The notes below the pieces were generated by a model. That model did not search any database. It had not been told where the DNA came from and was given only the letters and a program-made list of their open reading frames with translations. This document shows, piece by piece, positions 7,076 through 13,528 of a stretch of 22,774 bases of DNA (its first letter is position 1; each line of letters begins with the position of its first letter). The translations under genes and the position numbers were made by a program. This DNA comes from Gammaproteobacteria bacterium. Its GTDB lineage: Bacteria > Pseudomonadota > Gammaproteobacteria > Eutrophobiales > Eutrophobiaceae. Location: positions 1 to 22,774 of the forward strand of contig JABHFC010000087.1 in NCBI GenBank assembly GCA_018676275.1, in the 5' to 3' direction.

Positions 7076-7975
7076 ATGGCGAGACACTTTTTAACTTTGA
7101 ATGATCTTGATGCCGCTGAGTTGCAGGCACTAATTGAGCGAGCCTGCGAATTGAAAAAGGAGTTTCAGGAAAAGCGCATGCTTCAAACGCGGCCAGGTAT
7201 GGTTTTGGCGATGATTTTTGAAAAATCCTCAACCCGAACCAGAGTCTCTTTTGAAACAGCGATGGCACAATTAGGTGGTCATGGCATATTTCTATCACCA
7301 GTTGACTCACAATTGGGAAGAGGGGAACCGGTGGAAGATACTGCCAGGGTGCTGGCAAAGATGGTCAACTGTGTAATGCTGCGGACCTTCGAACATGAGA
7401 AACTGGAACGTTATGCAGAGTACTCAGATATCCCTGTTATAAATGGTCTGTCAGATACTTATCATCCTTGCCAGTTACTTGCCGATATGCAGACCTTTTA
7501 TGAAATGAGAGGAGATATTTCAGGAAAGAAAGTGGCCTGGTTAGGCGATGGCAATAATATGTGCCATTCATATATTAACGCTGCCAAAATACTCAATTTC
7601 GATTTGAGCATAGCCTGTCCTGCAAACTACCAGCCTGATGCCGAGATTGTTGCCAGTGCGCCCCAAAATGTTAATACCGCCTGTGAACCACATGAAGCTG
7701 TAGCCGATGCAGATTTAATCGTAACGGATGTTTGGGCAAGTATGGGACAGGAACAGGAAACGGAAGAACGTTTGAAAGTATTTAAAGGATTCCAGGTAAA
7801 TTCAGATTTAATGAAATTGGCAGCGGATGATGCCCTTTTTATGCATTGTTTACCCGCGCACAGGGGTGAAGAAGTTACCGCTGATGTGATTGATGGTGCT
7901 CAAAGCGTGGTGTGGGAAGAGGCAGGAAATAGACTGCACTCTCAAAAAGCATTATTGGAATTTCTGCTGCAGTAA
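7076..7975 (+). CDS. argF: Ornithine carbamoyltransferase (anabolic)
   Basis: Cytoplasmic enzyme joining carbamoyl phosphate and ornithine to form citrulline. The 299-residue protein has the carbamoyl-phosphate motif KSSTRTR (50-56), HPCQ (130-133), the ornithine-side DGNNMCHS and the HCLPAHRGEEV loop (257-267) with the catalytic cysteine. Its length fits the short anabolic class (about 300 residues). ATG at 7076 is preferred over the adjacent GTG at 7073. Only six bases separate it from the argD stop, so the two are almost certainly one transcript. No terminator is obvious after the gene. Confidence 0.96.
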   Translation: MARHFLTLNDLDAAELQALIERACELKKEFQEKRMLQTRPGMVLAMIFEKSSTRTRVSFETAMAQLGGHGIFLSPVDSQLGRGEPVEDTARVLAKMVNCVMLRTFEHEKLERYAEYSDIPVINGLSDTYHPCQLLADMQTFYEMRGDISGKKVAWLGDGNNMCHSYINAAKILNFDLSIACPANYQPDAEIVASAPQNVNTACEPHEAVADADLIVTDVWASMGQEQETEERLKVFKGFQVNSDLMKLAADDALFMHCLPAHRGEEVTADVIDGAQSVVWEEAGNRLHSQKALLEFLLQ

Positions 7976-8110
7976 ATATGTTATTCGTATTAAACATCGT
8001 CGCCCCGAATATTTAAATGAATATCGTTTCTGCAGGGAACAACAAGTTTTGTATCTTCGATATTTCTTATAGATTGCATTCATTAAGTTTTGGCTCAGGT
8101 TAATACAGAC

Positions 8111-8863
8111 ATGCGTTTTCTGGTGAGTAATGATGATGGTTATCAGGCAATTGGCATAGAGTTGCTTGCTGCGGCTCTCGTTGAAACCGGTGATGTTACT
8201 GTAGTAGCACCGGATCGAAACCGAAGTGGTGCCAGTAATTCTCTGACTTTGGATTCACCCCTGTATGTAAAACAGGCAAAGAATGGTTTTTATTATGTTA
8301 ACGGTACTCCAACTGATTGTGTACATCTGGCTATTACCGGTTTGCTGGAACATGAACCTGATCTGGTAGTAAGTGGCGTTAATGCGGGTGCGAATCTTGG
8401 CGATGATGTACTTTATTCAGGCACGGTCGCAGCAGCTATGGAAGGACGTTTTCTAGGTTGTCCTGCTCTGGCTGTATCCCTTGCAAGCGAAACCCCGGTA
8501 CATTTTGACGCAGCGGTCAAAGTCGTCGTAAATATGATTAAAGCCATGTCTGCAAATCCAATCGCCAACGATCTATTGTTAAACATCAATATTCCAGACC
8601 TGCCATATGAACAACTTAATGAAACTCAGGTAACTCGTCTCGGTTATCGTCATAAAGCGGAACCTGCTATCAAAATGCATGATCCAAAAAACCGGGAAAT
8701 ATACTGGATAGGACCTCCAGGTGAGGGAGATGATGCCGGACCCGGGACTGATTTTTATGCGATAGAGGAGGGTAAAATCTCGATTACTCCTTTGCAGACA
8801 GACTTGACACGATACAATGCTCTCGATGATTTATCTGATTGGGTAAAAACGTTTGCGGTATGA
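8111..8863 (+). CDS. surE: 5'/3'-nucleotidase SurE (stationary-phase survival protein)
   Basis: Metal-dependent phosphatase acting on nucleoside 5'- and 3'-monophosphates. The 250-residue protein has the metal site at the N-terminus (MRFLVSNDDG, D8 and D9), S39 in APDRNRSGAS, and N91 in VSGVNAGANLGDDVLYSGTVAAAMEG. ATG at 8111 is chosen because SurE proteins begin MR(I/F)L(L/V)SNDDG; a TTG at 8090 would add seven residues with no family support. The stop overlaps the start of pcm as ATGA, so translation of the two is coupled. The 135 bases between argF and surE hold no recognisable gene. Confidence 0.96.
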   Translation: MRFLVSNDDGYQAIGIELLAAALVETGDVTVVAPDRNRSGASNSLTLDSPLYVKQAKNGFYYVNGTPTDCVHLAITGLLEHEPDLVVSGVNAGANLGDDVLYSGTVAAAMEGRFLGCPALAVSLASETPVHFDAAVKVVVNMIKAMSANPIANDLLLNINIPDLPYEQLNETQVTRLGYRHKAEPAIKMHDPKNREIYWIGPPGEGDDAGPGTDFYAIEEGKISITPLQTDLTRYNALDDLSDWVKTFAV

Positions 8864-9519
8864 ATAAAGATTTTCAGGGTATAGGCATGACCTCTCAACG
8901 AGCTCGAAATCGTCTGGTCGAGCAATTAAAAAAAATGGGAGTTCGATCGGAAACGGTACTTGAGGTTATCAAGACAACACCACGACATATATTTGTCGAT
9001 GAAGCACTGGCCAGTCGTGCCTACGATAATACGGCCTTGCCAATCGGTCACAATCAGACTATCTCTCAACCCTATATTGTCGCTCGAATGACAGAAGCTC
9101 TACTTGCAGATGGAATACCGGAAAATGTTCTTGAAATCGGTACTGGTTGTGGCTATCAGACACTGGTCTTGTCGCGTCTGGTGAAGCATGTTTACAGCAT
9201 TGAGCGCATTGAAGCGCTTTTGTTTAAGGCAAGAGAACGTTTTTATGCGTTGAAGACACGTAACATAAGTGCTCAGCATGGAGATGGTAACCTGGGCTGG
9301 CCAGCCAGAGCACCTTTTGATGGAATAGTTGTATCAGCGGCTCCGATAGGTGTACCAGAAAAGTTACTTGAGCAGCTCGCAATTAATGGACGCTTGATCA
9401 TTCCTGTCGGTAAGAGCGGTGGTCAGGAATTATTACAGATTACAAGAACAGAGGATGGTTTCGAAGAAAAACGTCTGGACTCTGTGAGTTTTGTGCCGAT
9501 GCTGGAAGGGGTGGGCTAA
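8860..9519 (+). CDS. pcm: Protein-L-isoaspartate O-methyltransferase
   Basis: Repairs aged proteins by methylating L-isoaspartyl residues with SAM, starting their return to aspartate. Features are GIGMTSQRARNRLV (7-20), FVDEALASRAYDNTALPIGHNQTISQPYIVARM (45-77, the substrate and active-site block), and SAM motif I VLEIGTGCGYQ (90-100). The ATG at 8860 forms an ATGA overlap with surE and retains the GIGMTS lead-in seen in relatives; ATG at 8887 is the alternative. The protein is 219 residues. surE-pcm-nlpD-rpoS is the classic gammaproteobacterial order. Confidence 0.96.
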   Translation: MNKDFQGIGMTSQRARNRLVEQLKKMGVRSETVLEVIKTTPRHIFVDEALASRAYDNTALPIGHNQTISQPYIVARMTEALLADGIPENVLEIGTGCGYQTLVLSRLVKHVYSIERIEALLFKARERFYALKTRNISAQHGDGNLGWPARAPFDGIVVSAAPIGVPEKLLEQLAINGRLIIPVGKSGGQELLQITRTEDGFEEKRLDSVSFVPMLEGVG

Positions 9520-9523
9520 AAAC

Positions 9524-10363
9524 ATGCACAAGACATTCAGGGCACTTTCCCGTTTGTCCTTTTCTTTAATTTTTTTACTATGTGCCTGCACCTCGCATGT
9601 TAAAGCACCTGTTGATAGCAGAAACAAAACTCCAAGCGCGGAAAAGCAGGCGAGTTACAGCCAAACTAACGGTTCCATACCATCCGCTGAAAAAAATCGT
9701 GATTTTCATCTGGTCGTTAAAGGCGATACGCTTTATTCAATTGCCTGGCGCTATGGTTATGATTATCGTGATGTTGCACGCTGGAATGATATTTCTACCA
9801 GTTATGTTATTTACCCCGGTCAGTTTATTCGTCTAAAAGCCGATCCCGAGAAGGTAAAGTTGTCGAAGTCAGCCACTGTCAGTTCAAAGAAGGGAAAACC
9901 GTCTGTATCAAAAAAAGCCAGTCCGCCAAAAAAGACAACGAGCAAGACAAACACCGGGAAGACACTAAAACAAGGTAGAAAATCAATCACCAAAGTGAAA
10001 TGGCATTGGCCAACAACGGGCAAGTTGGTTAAATTGAATACTCCCACATCAAAGAAGGGCGTCGACATTTCCGGTAAAGCAGGACAAAAAATTACGGCGG
10101 CTGCTGATGGGGATGTAGTCTATAGTGGTAGTGGACTTCTGGGTTATGGAAAGCTTATCATCATAAAACATAATGATACTTTTCTCAGCGCATACGCGCA
10201 TAACGAAAAATTACATGCAGGCGAGGGTGACAAAGTTAAAGCTGGTCAAAAAATTGCGACCATGGGCCTGGGAAACAAAGGTAGACCGATATTGCATTTT
10301 GAAATACGAAAAAATGGGACTCCAGTGAATCCTCTACAGCACCTTCCTAGAAAAAACTCATAA
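9524..10363 (+). CDS. nlpD: NlpD, LysM / LytM-domain lipoprotein, activator of cell-division amidase
   Basis: Outer-membrane lipoprotein that in E. coli activates the amidase AmiC at the division site. The signal peptide ends in LCAC (C22 lipidated). A LysM domain (62-105, VVKGDTLYSIAWRYGYDYRDVARWN), a lysine/serine/threonine-rich linker (about 110-158) and a C-terminal LytM/M23 domain (about 177-272) follow. The zinc site is degenerate: D181 and H258 remain, but the expected first histidine is K177 and the first H of HxH is I256, so it should be a non-catalytic activator. ATG at 9524 follows GGAAGGGG and lies four bases after the pcm stop; a longer frame from 9491 overlaps pcm and destroys the signal peptide. 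In E. coli the main rpoS promoter is inside nlpD. Confidence 0.94.
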   Translation: MHKTFRALSRLSFSLIFLLCACTSHVKAPVDSRNKTPSAEKQASYSQTNGSIPSAEKNRDFHLVVKGDTLYSIAWRYGYDYRDVARWNDISTSYVIYPGQFIRLKADPEKVKLSKSATVSSKKGKPSVSKKASPPKKTTSKTNTGKTLKQGRKSITKVKWHWPTTGKLVKLNTPTSKKGVDISGKAGQKITAAADGDVVYSGSGLLGYGKLIIIKHNDTFLSAYAHNEKLHAGEGDKVKAGQKIATMGLGNKGRPILHFEIRKNGTPVNPLQHLPRKNS

Positions 10364-10396
10364 AAAGGCTGTGAAACAGATAGCAGGTCATAACTG

Positions 10397-11425
10397 ATGT
10401 CAAAGCCAGGTCCACCAGATAAAAATACCCCTGATCAGGGAAAACTCGATGATGAAGAGCTTGAGCTTGAAGATATCGCCATTGAGGAAATAGAAGAAGA
10501 GATTACAGTACCTCTCACCACTAAAGACAACAATACTACTAAGAAGGCAAAAAAAACCGGACAAGCTGCTAGTAAATTGACGGAAGGTGAGCTTGATGCC
10601 ACACGTTTGTATCTTAACGAGATTGGTTTTTCACCTTTGTTGACGGCGGAAGAAGAAGTATATTTCTCGCGCAAAGCATTACGAGGCGATGAAAGCGCTC
10701 GCAAACGTATGATTGAAAGCAATCTACGCCTTGTGGTGAAGATTGCACGACGTTATATGAATAGAGGACTTGCATTACTCGATCTCATTGAGGAGGGCAA
10801 CCTGGGGCTGATTCGCGCAGTTGAAAAGTTTGATCCTGAAAGGGGATTTCGTTTCTCCACCTACGCAACCTGGTGGATTAGGCAAACCATCGAGCGTGGT
10901 TTGATGAATCAAACGCGCACTGTTCGTTTACCGATACATGTTGTGAAGGAAATCAATATTTATCTCAGGGCCGCCAGAAAACTGTCACAAACACTCGATC
11001 GAGAACCCAGTCCGGAAGACGTCGCAGAATTCCTTGATCGTCCGATTGAAGAAGTCCAGCGTATGCTCGGACTAAATGAACGAATAGCCTCTGTCGATGC
11101 GCCAACAGGCAGAGATTATGAAAAGTCTTTATTAGACACAATTCCGGATGAGCAGAATCCTGATCCCTCATTATTGTTGCAAAATAGTGACGTAAAAAAA
11201 CATGTTGATCTCTGGTTAGGGCAATTGAGTGAAAAGCAATGTGCGGTTGTGGAACGTCGTTTTGGCTTACATGGGCGTGAAGTGTCAACGCTTGAAGAAA
11301 TAGGTAATGAATTGGGAGTAACCCGTGAACGAGTCCGACAGATCCAGATAGAAGCGATAAAAAGGCTGCGGCAAATCCTGGAACGAGAGGGTTTTTCTGT
11401 TGATGCTTTATTTAACGAAGGCTAG
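10397..11425 (+). CDS. rpoS: RNA polymerase sigma factor RpoS (sigma-38)
   Basis: Master sigma factor of stationary phase and general stress. At 342 residues it is close to the E. coli protein (330). Region 2 is clear (NLRLVVKIARRYMNRGLALLDLIEEGNLGLIRAVEKFDPERGFRFSTYATWWIRQ, about 109-163), with RTVRLPIHVVKEIN at 174-187 carrying K184, the likely equivalent of E. coli K173 used in RssB recognition. Region 4 has RRFGLHGREVSTLEEIGNELGVTRERVRQIQ (about 287-317). The N-terminus holds an acidic stretch (about 18-35) not prominent in E. coli. AGGT lies ahead of the ATG. nlpD is 33 bases upstream. A convergent gene begins its stop one base after the rpoS stop, and no terminator hairpin is seen. Confidence 0.96.
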   Translation: MSKPGPPDKNTPDQGKLDDEELELEDIAIEEIEEEITVPLTTKDNNTTKKAKKTGQAASKLTEGELDATRLYLNEIGFSPLLTAEEEVYFSRKALRGDESARKRMIESNLRLVVKIARRYMNRGLALLDLIEEGNLGLIRAVEKFDPERGFRFSTYATWWIRQTIERGLMNQTRTVRLPIHVVKEINIYLRAARKLSQTLDREPSPEDVAEFLDRPIEEVQRMLGLNERIASVDAPTGRDYEKSLLDTIPDEQNPDPSLLLQNSDVKKHVDLWLGQLSEKQCAVVERRFGLHGREVSTLEEIGNELGVTRERVRQIQIEAIKRLRQILEREGFSVDALFNEG

Positions 11426-11426
11426 A

Positions 11427-11807
11427 TCATTCTTCAATCATCATCAATGCTGCGACAACCGGGCGGCCTTCATTAATAAGAAAATTATAAGAACGACAGG
11501 CGGCACCGGTATCCATAACCTCAAAACCAATATTCTGCTCAGTAATTGGAGCTATAACTGAATCCGATGGAAAGATCAGGTTCTTACCCGTTCCCAGTAA
11601 TACGATTTCAGGCCCTAGTGCTATGATCTGTTCTAAATGGCTTGTAGCCAGTTCAGAGAACGACTGTGGGGACCAGTCAGACACTATTGTGTCATGGGAG
11701 ATTAATAAACTGGATTGATAAATATTGCCGGCAATTGTGACTTGACCGATGTTGTAGGCGTCAATCTTGTTACTGACTCCAACGAAGCTATCTAATTCAA
11801 TTTTCAT
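11427..11807 (-). CDS. Mth938-like domain protein (DUF498)
   Basis: A 126-residue protein of the Mth938/NDUFAF3-like fold. The visible core is LGPEIVLLGTGKNLIFP followed by GFEVMDTGAACRSYNFLINEGRPVVAALM, the typical family end, in which the AACRTYN-like block is most conserved. Bacterial members are of unknown function; eukaryotic relatives help assemble respiratory complex I, which does not by itself assign a role here. The gene runs head to head with adk (64 bases apart) and converges on rpoS with a single base between stop codons, so the two 3' UTRs must overlap if transcripts extend. Confidence 0.85.
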   Translation of the reverse strand: MKIELDSFVGVSNKIDAYNIGQVTIAGNIYQSSLLISHDTIVSDWSPQSFSELATSHLEQIIALGPEIVLLGTGKNLIFPSDSVIAPITEQNIGFEVMDTGAACRSYNFLINEGRPVVAALMMIEE

Positions 11808-11871
11808 AATGACAATCAGAAATAAACTTAAAAATTTTTAATATACAACTATAACGGAGATAGTAATTAAC

Positions 11872-12528
11872 ATGAAAATCATATTGTTAGGTCCGCCTGG
11901 TGCAGGAAAAGGTACACAGGCAAACTTTATCAAAGAAGTCTTTAATATACCGCAAATTTCTACTGGAGATATGCTAAGAGCTGCAGTCAGTGCCGGGACT
12001 CCTCTTGGCCTGCAGGCAAAAAAAATAATGGATGCAGGTGAATTAGTGTCAGATGAAATAATTCTTAACCTGGTAAAAGAAAGAATTAGTCAGGATGATT
12101 GTCAACAGGGATATTTATTCGACGGTTTTCCTCGCACGATCGTCCAGGCTGAGGGCCTGAAAAATATCGGTGTGAATGTCGAGTATGTTGTCGAATTACA
12201 GGCAGATGATAACGAGATCGTCAAAAGAATGAGTGGGCGTAGGGTACATTTGGCGTCAGGGAGGACTTATCATGTAATTTTTAACCCTCCCAAACAACCT
12301 GACATTGACGATGAAAGCGGCGAATCATTAATTCAACGTGATGACGACCAGGAAGATACAGTGAGAAAACGTTTGCAGGTTTACCATGAACAAACATCTC
12401 CTTTAATCGAATACTATTCTAAAATGGCGACTGAAGATTCGAATAATGCTTTAAAATACCTGCAAGTTAACGGCATGGGAGATGTGGAAGAAATAAAAAA
12501 AGAAATAGTTAAAGCGTTAAAACCGTAG
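11872..12528 (+). CDS. adk: Adenylate kinase
   Basis: Essential cytoplasmic enzyme, ATP + AMP = 2 ADP. The 218-residue protein opens with the P-loop GPPGAGKGT (7-15), followed by STGDMLRAAV (AMP lid), FDGFPRT (adenylate kinase signature) and the long-form LID region (about 122-160: SGRRVHLASGRTYHVIFNPP). The LID lacks the four-cysteine zinc site, as usual in Gram-negative bacteria. GGAG lies 12 bases before the start. The region 11808-11871 shared with the divergent Mth938-like gene is AT-rich and must hold both promoters, although none stands out clearly. Confidence 0.97.
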   Translation: MKIILLGPPGAGKGTQANFIKEVFNIPQISTGDMLRAAVSAGTPLGLQAKKIMDAGELVSDEIILNLVKERISQDDCQQGYLFDGFPRTIVQAEGLKNIGVNVEYVVELQADDNEIVKRMSGRRVHLASGRTYHVIFNPPKQPDIDDESGESLIQRDDDQEDTVRKRLQVYHEQTSPLIEYYSKMATEDSNNALKYLQVNGMGDVEEIKKEIVKALKP

Positions 12529-12687
12529 AGATATAGACTAATTGAAATGAATAATTATGGTTTTATTCGGGCTTATTTCACAAAAAAAACAGTCAATAAT
12601 TTACGAGATAATTCAGTTTTGATACATTTGTTAAAACGGTTTAAATTACGTTTTTAAAAATAAACTAGAATTATCTGAAAACATTAC

Positions 12688-12693
12688 TATAAT
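12688..12693 (+). promoter_or_regulatory. Candidate -10 for the lysine-repeat gene
   Basis: A perfect TATAAT in the AT-rich region upstream of the lysine-repeat gene. The -35 area at the right distance (CTAGAA, 12665-12670) is poor. Transcription would start near 12700, immediately at the GTGTT repeats, giving a leader of about 70 bases. Confidence 0.4.
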
Positions 12694-12700
12694 GATTTGC

Positions 12701-12720
12701 GTGTTGTGTTGTGTTGTTGT
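12701..12720 (+). repeat. Short GTGTT tandem repeat in the leader of the lysine-repeat gene
   Basis: GTGTT occurs three times in a row (12701-12715) and is followed by GTTGT. It lies just downstream of the candidate TATAAT, so it would be the first transcribed stretch. Confidence 0.6.
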
Positions 12721-12770
12721 ATATGGTTAAGCTGTTTCACATAAACTTAGGTTCTAGGGGAGTCTAAAAA

Positions 12771-13190
12771 ATGGCAAAGAAGAAAGCAAAAAAACGAGCC
12801 ACTAAAAAGAAGGTGGCTAAAAAGAAGGTAGCTAAGAGAAAGGTAGTTAAGAAGAAGGCTACTAAGAAAAAGGCCACCAAGAAAAAAGCTACTAAGAAAA
12901 AGGCCAAGAAGAAAGCTACTAAGAAAAAGGCCACCAAGAAAAAAGCTACTAAGAAAAAGGCCACCAAGAAAAAAGCTACTAAGAAAAAGGCCAAGAAGAA
13001 AGCTACAAAGAAAAAGGCCACCAAGAAAAAGGCCACCAAGAAAAAGGCCAAGAAGAAAGCTACAAAGAAAAAGGCTACAAAGAAAAAGGCTACTAAGAGA
13101 AAGGCCACCAAGAAAAAGGCTACTAAGAGAAAGGCCACAAAGAAGAAGGCCACAAAGAAGAAGGCTAGAAGAAGCGCCAAAAAAAAATAA
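12771..13190 (+). CDS. Lysine-rich KKKAT-repeat protein, histone H1-like
   Basis: A 139-residue protein composed almost only of Lys, Ala and Thr, mainly KKKAT pentapeptides with a few Val and Arg near the ends (ends KKARRSAKKK). There is no signal peptide and no globular domain. Such compositions are known from bacterial histone H1-like and AlgP-like DNA-binding proteins, so non-specific DNA or RNA binding is the likely role (inference from composition). A strong ribosome-binding site AGGGGAG lies eight bases before the ATG at 12771, supporting real translation. The stop codon comes immediately after nine A bases (13179-13187), and the +1 frame beyond is open for 38 more codons of basic, coding-like sequence, so the functional protein may be about 177 residues. 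A strong terminator follows. The antisense open frame is a composition artefact. Confidence 0.85.
   Translation: MAKKKAKKRATKKKVAKKKVAKRKVVKKKATKKKATKKKATKKKAKKKATKKKATKKKATKKKATKKKATKKKAKKKATKKKATKKKATKKKAKKKATKKKATKKKATKRKATKKKATKRKATKKKATKKKARRSAKKK
12845..13165 (+). repeat. 15-bp tandem repeats encoding KKKAT, with 30-bp higher-order period
   Basis: The unit is AAG AAA AA(A/G) GC(T/C) AC(T/C/A). In the middle the units alternate between GCT ACT and GCC ACC forms, giving a 30-bp period, which points to expansion by duplication of pairs. A shortened 12-bp unit GCCAAGAAGAAA interrupts the array starting at 12903, 12990 and 13047. Such an array can change length by slippage and can also be collapsed during assembly. 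Confidence 0.9.
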
Positions 13191-13305
13191 CTCTTCGCCA
13201 TTGACTGCAGCCCAACGCGATAATGCACGTAGACGTGAAGCTAGGGCAGCAATAAAAGCAAAAAGAGAGCGGCGCAGGGCTCTGGCCAGGAAACTGGTTG
13301 GATAA
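13179..13305 (+). other. Possible +1 frame extension of the lysine-repeat protein after an A9 run
   Basis: The run of nine A (13179-13187) ends the zero frame with TAA at 13188. Loss of one A, by polymerase slippage, or a +1 ribosomal shift would place translation in the frame reading SPLTAAQRDNARRREAR and onward through a very Arg/Lys/Ala-rich tail to TAA at 13303-13305. The tail has no ribosome-binding site or good start of its own, resembles a basic helical DNA-binding tail, and ends shortly before the terminator. Alternatives: a true frameshift mutation, or a homopolymer sequencing error. Confidence 0.6.
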
Positions 13306-13351
13306 GCGTAAACAGAGTGTTTTCGCTGTCTTCAGGCCTTATCAAAGAATC

Positions 13352-13378
13352 AAGGCCCCACTATGTGGGGCTTTTTTT
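13352..13378 (+). terminator. Rho-independent terminator after the lysine-repeat gene
   Basis: GCCCCAC (13355-13361) pairs with GTGGGGC (13365-13371) around a three-base loop, then seven T. Flanking A bases can extend the stem into the T-tract. A strong intrinsic terminator, and support for the view that the gene ends after 13305. Confidence 0.92.
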
Positions 13379-13528
13379 ATGGATACAGATAAGCTATGGA
13401 GTTAGTGCATAATTATCGGGATCAATCAGAAATTCGTAGGTGGCGAATGGGTATGTTGCAGTGTTTCACTGGGATAAGAATTGATCTTGTTGGTAATATC
13501 AACCTTCCAACTCACGACTCGAAATTAG

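Noticed and set aside
7890..8072. Small open frame across the argF end into the surE upstream gap
   Set aside because: It overlaps argF in another frame, no ribosome-binding site, no recognised domain.
9491..9523. Extended nlpD start overlapping pcm
   Set aside because: It adds a non-signal MCRCWKGWAKN leader before a normal lipoprotein signal peptide, while ATG 9524 has a good ribosome-binding site.
11442..11447. TTGATG (11400) and CATCAA (11442) as an rpoS terminator stem
   Set aside because: Six base pairs across a 36-base loop with no T-tract.
12845..13165. Regular repeats that might suggest a CRISPR array
   Set aside because: Units are contiguous 15-bp codon repeats in an open frame with no spacers.
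12764..13228. Long minus-strand open frame of Phe, Leu, Val and Ala (resembling a membrane protein)
   Set aside because: It is the reverse complement of the Lys/Ala/Thr repeats; AAG/AAA codons read as CTT/TTT. No ribosome-binding site, and the plus frame has a strong one.
13381..13528. CATAAT at 13408-13413 as the mrcB promoter
   Set aside because: No acceptable -35 at 16-18 bases; not strong enough to list.
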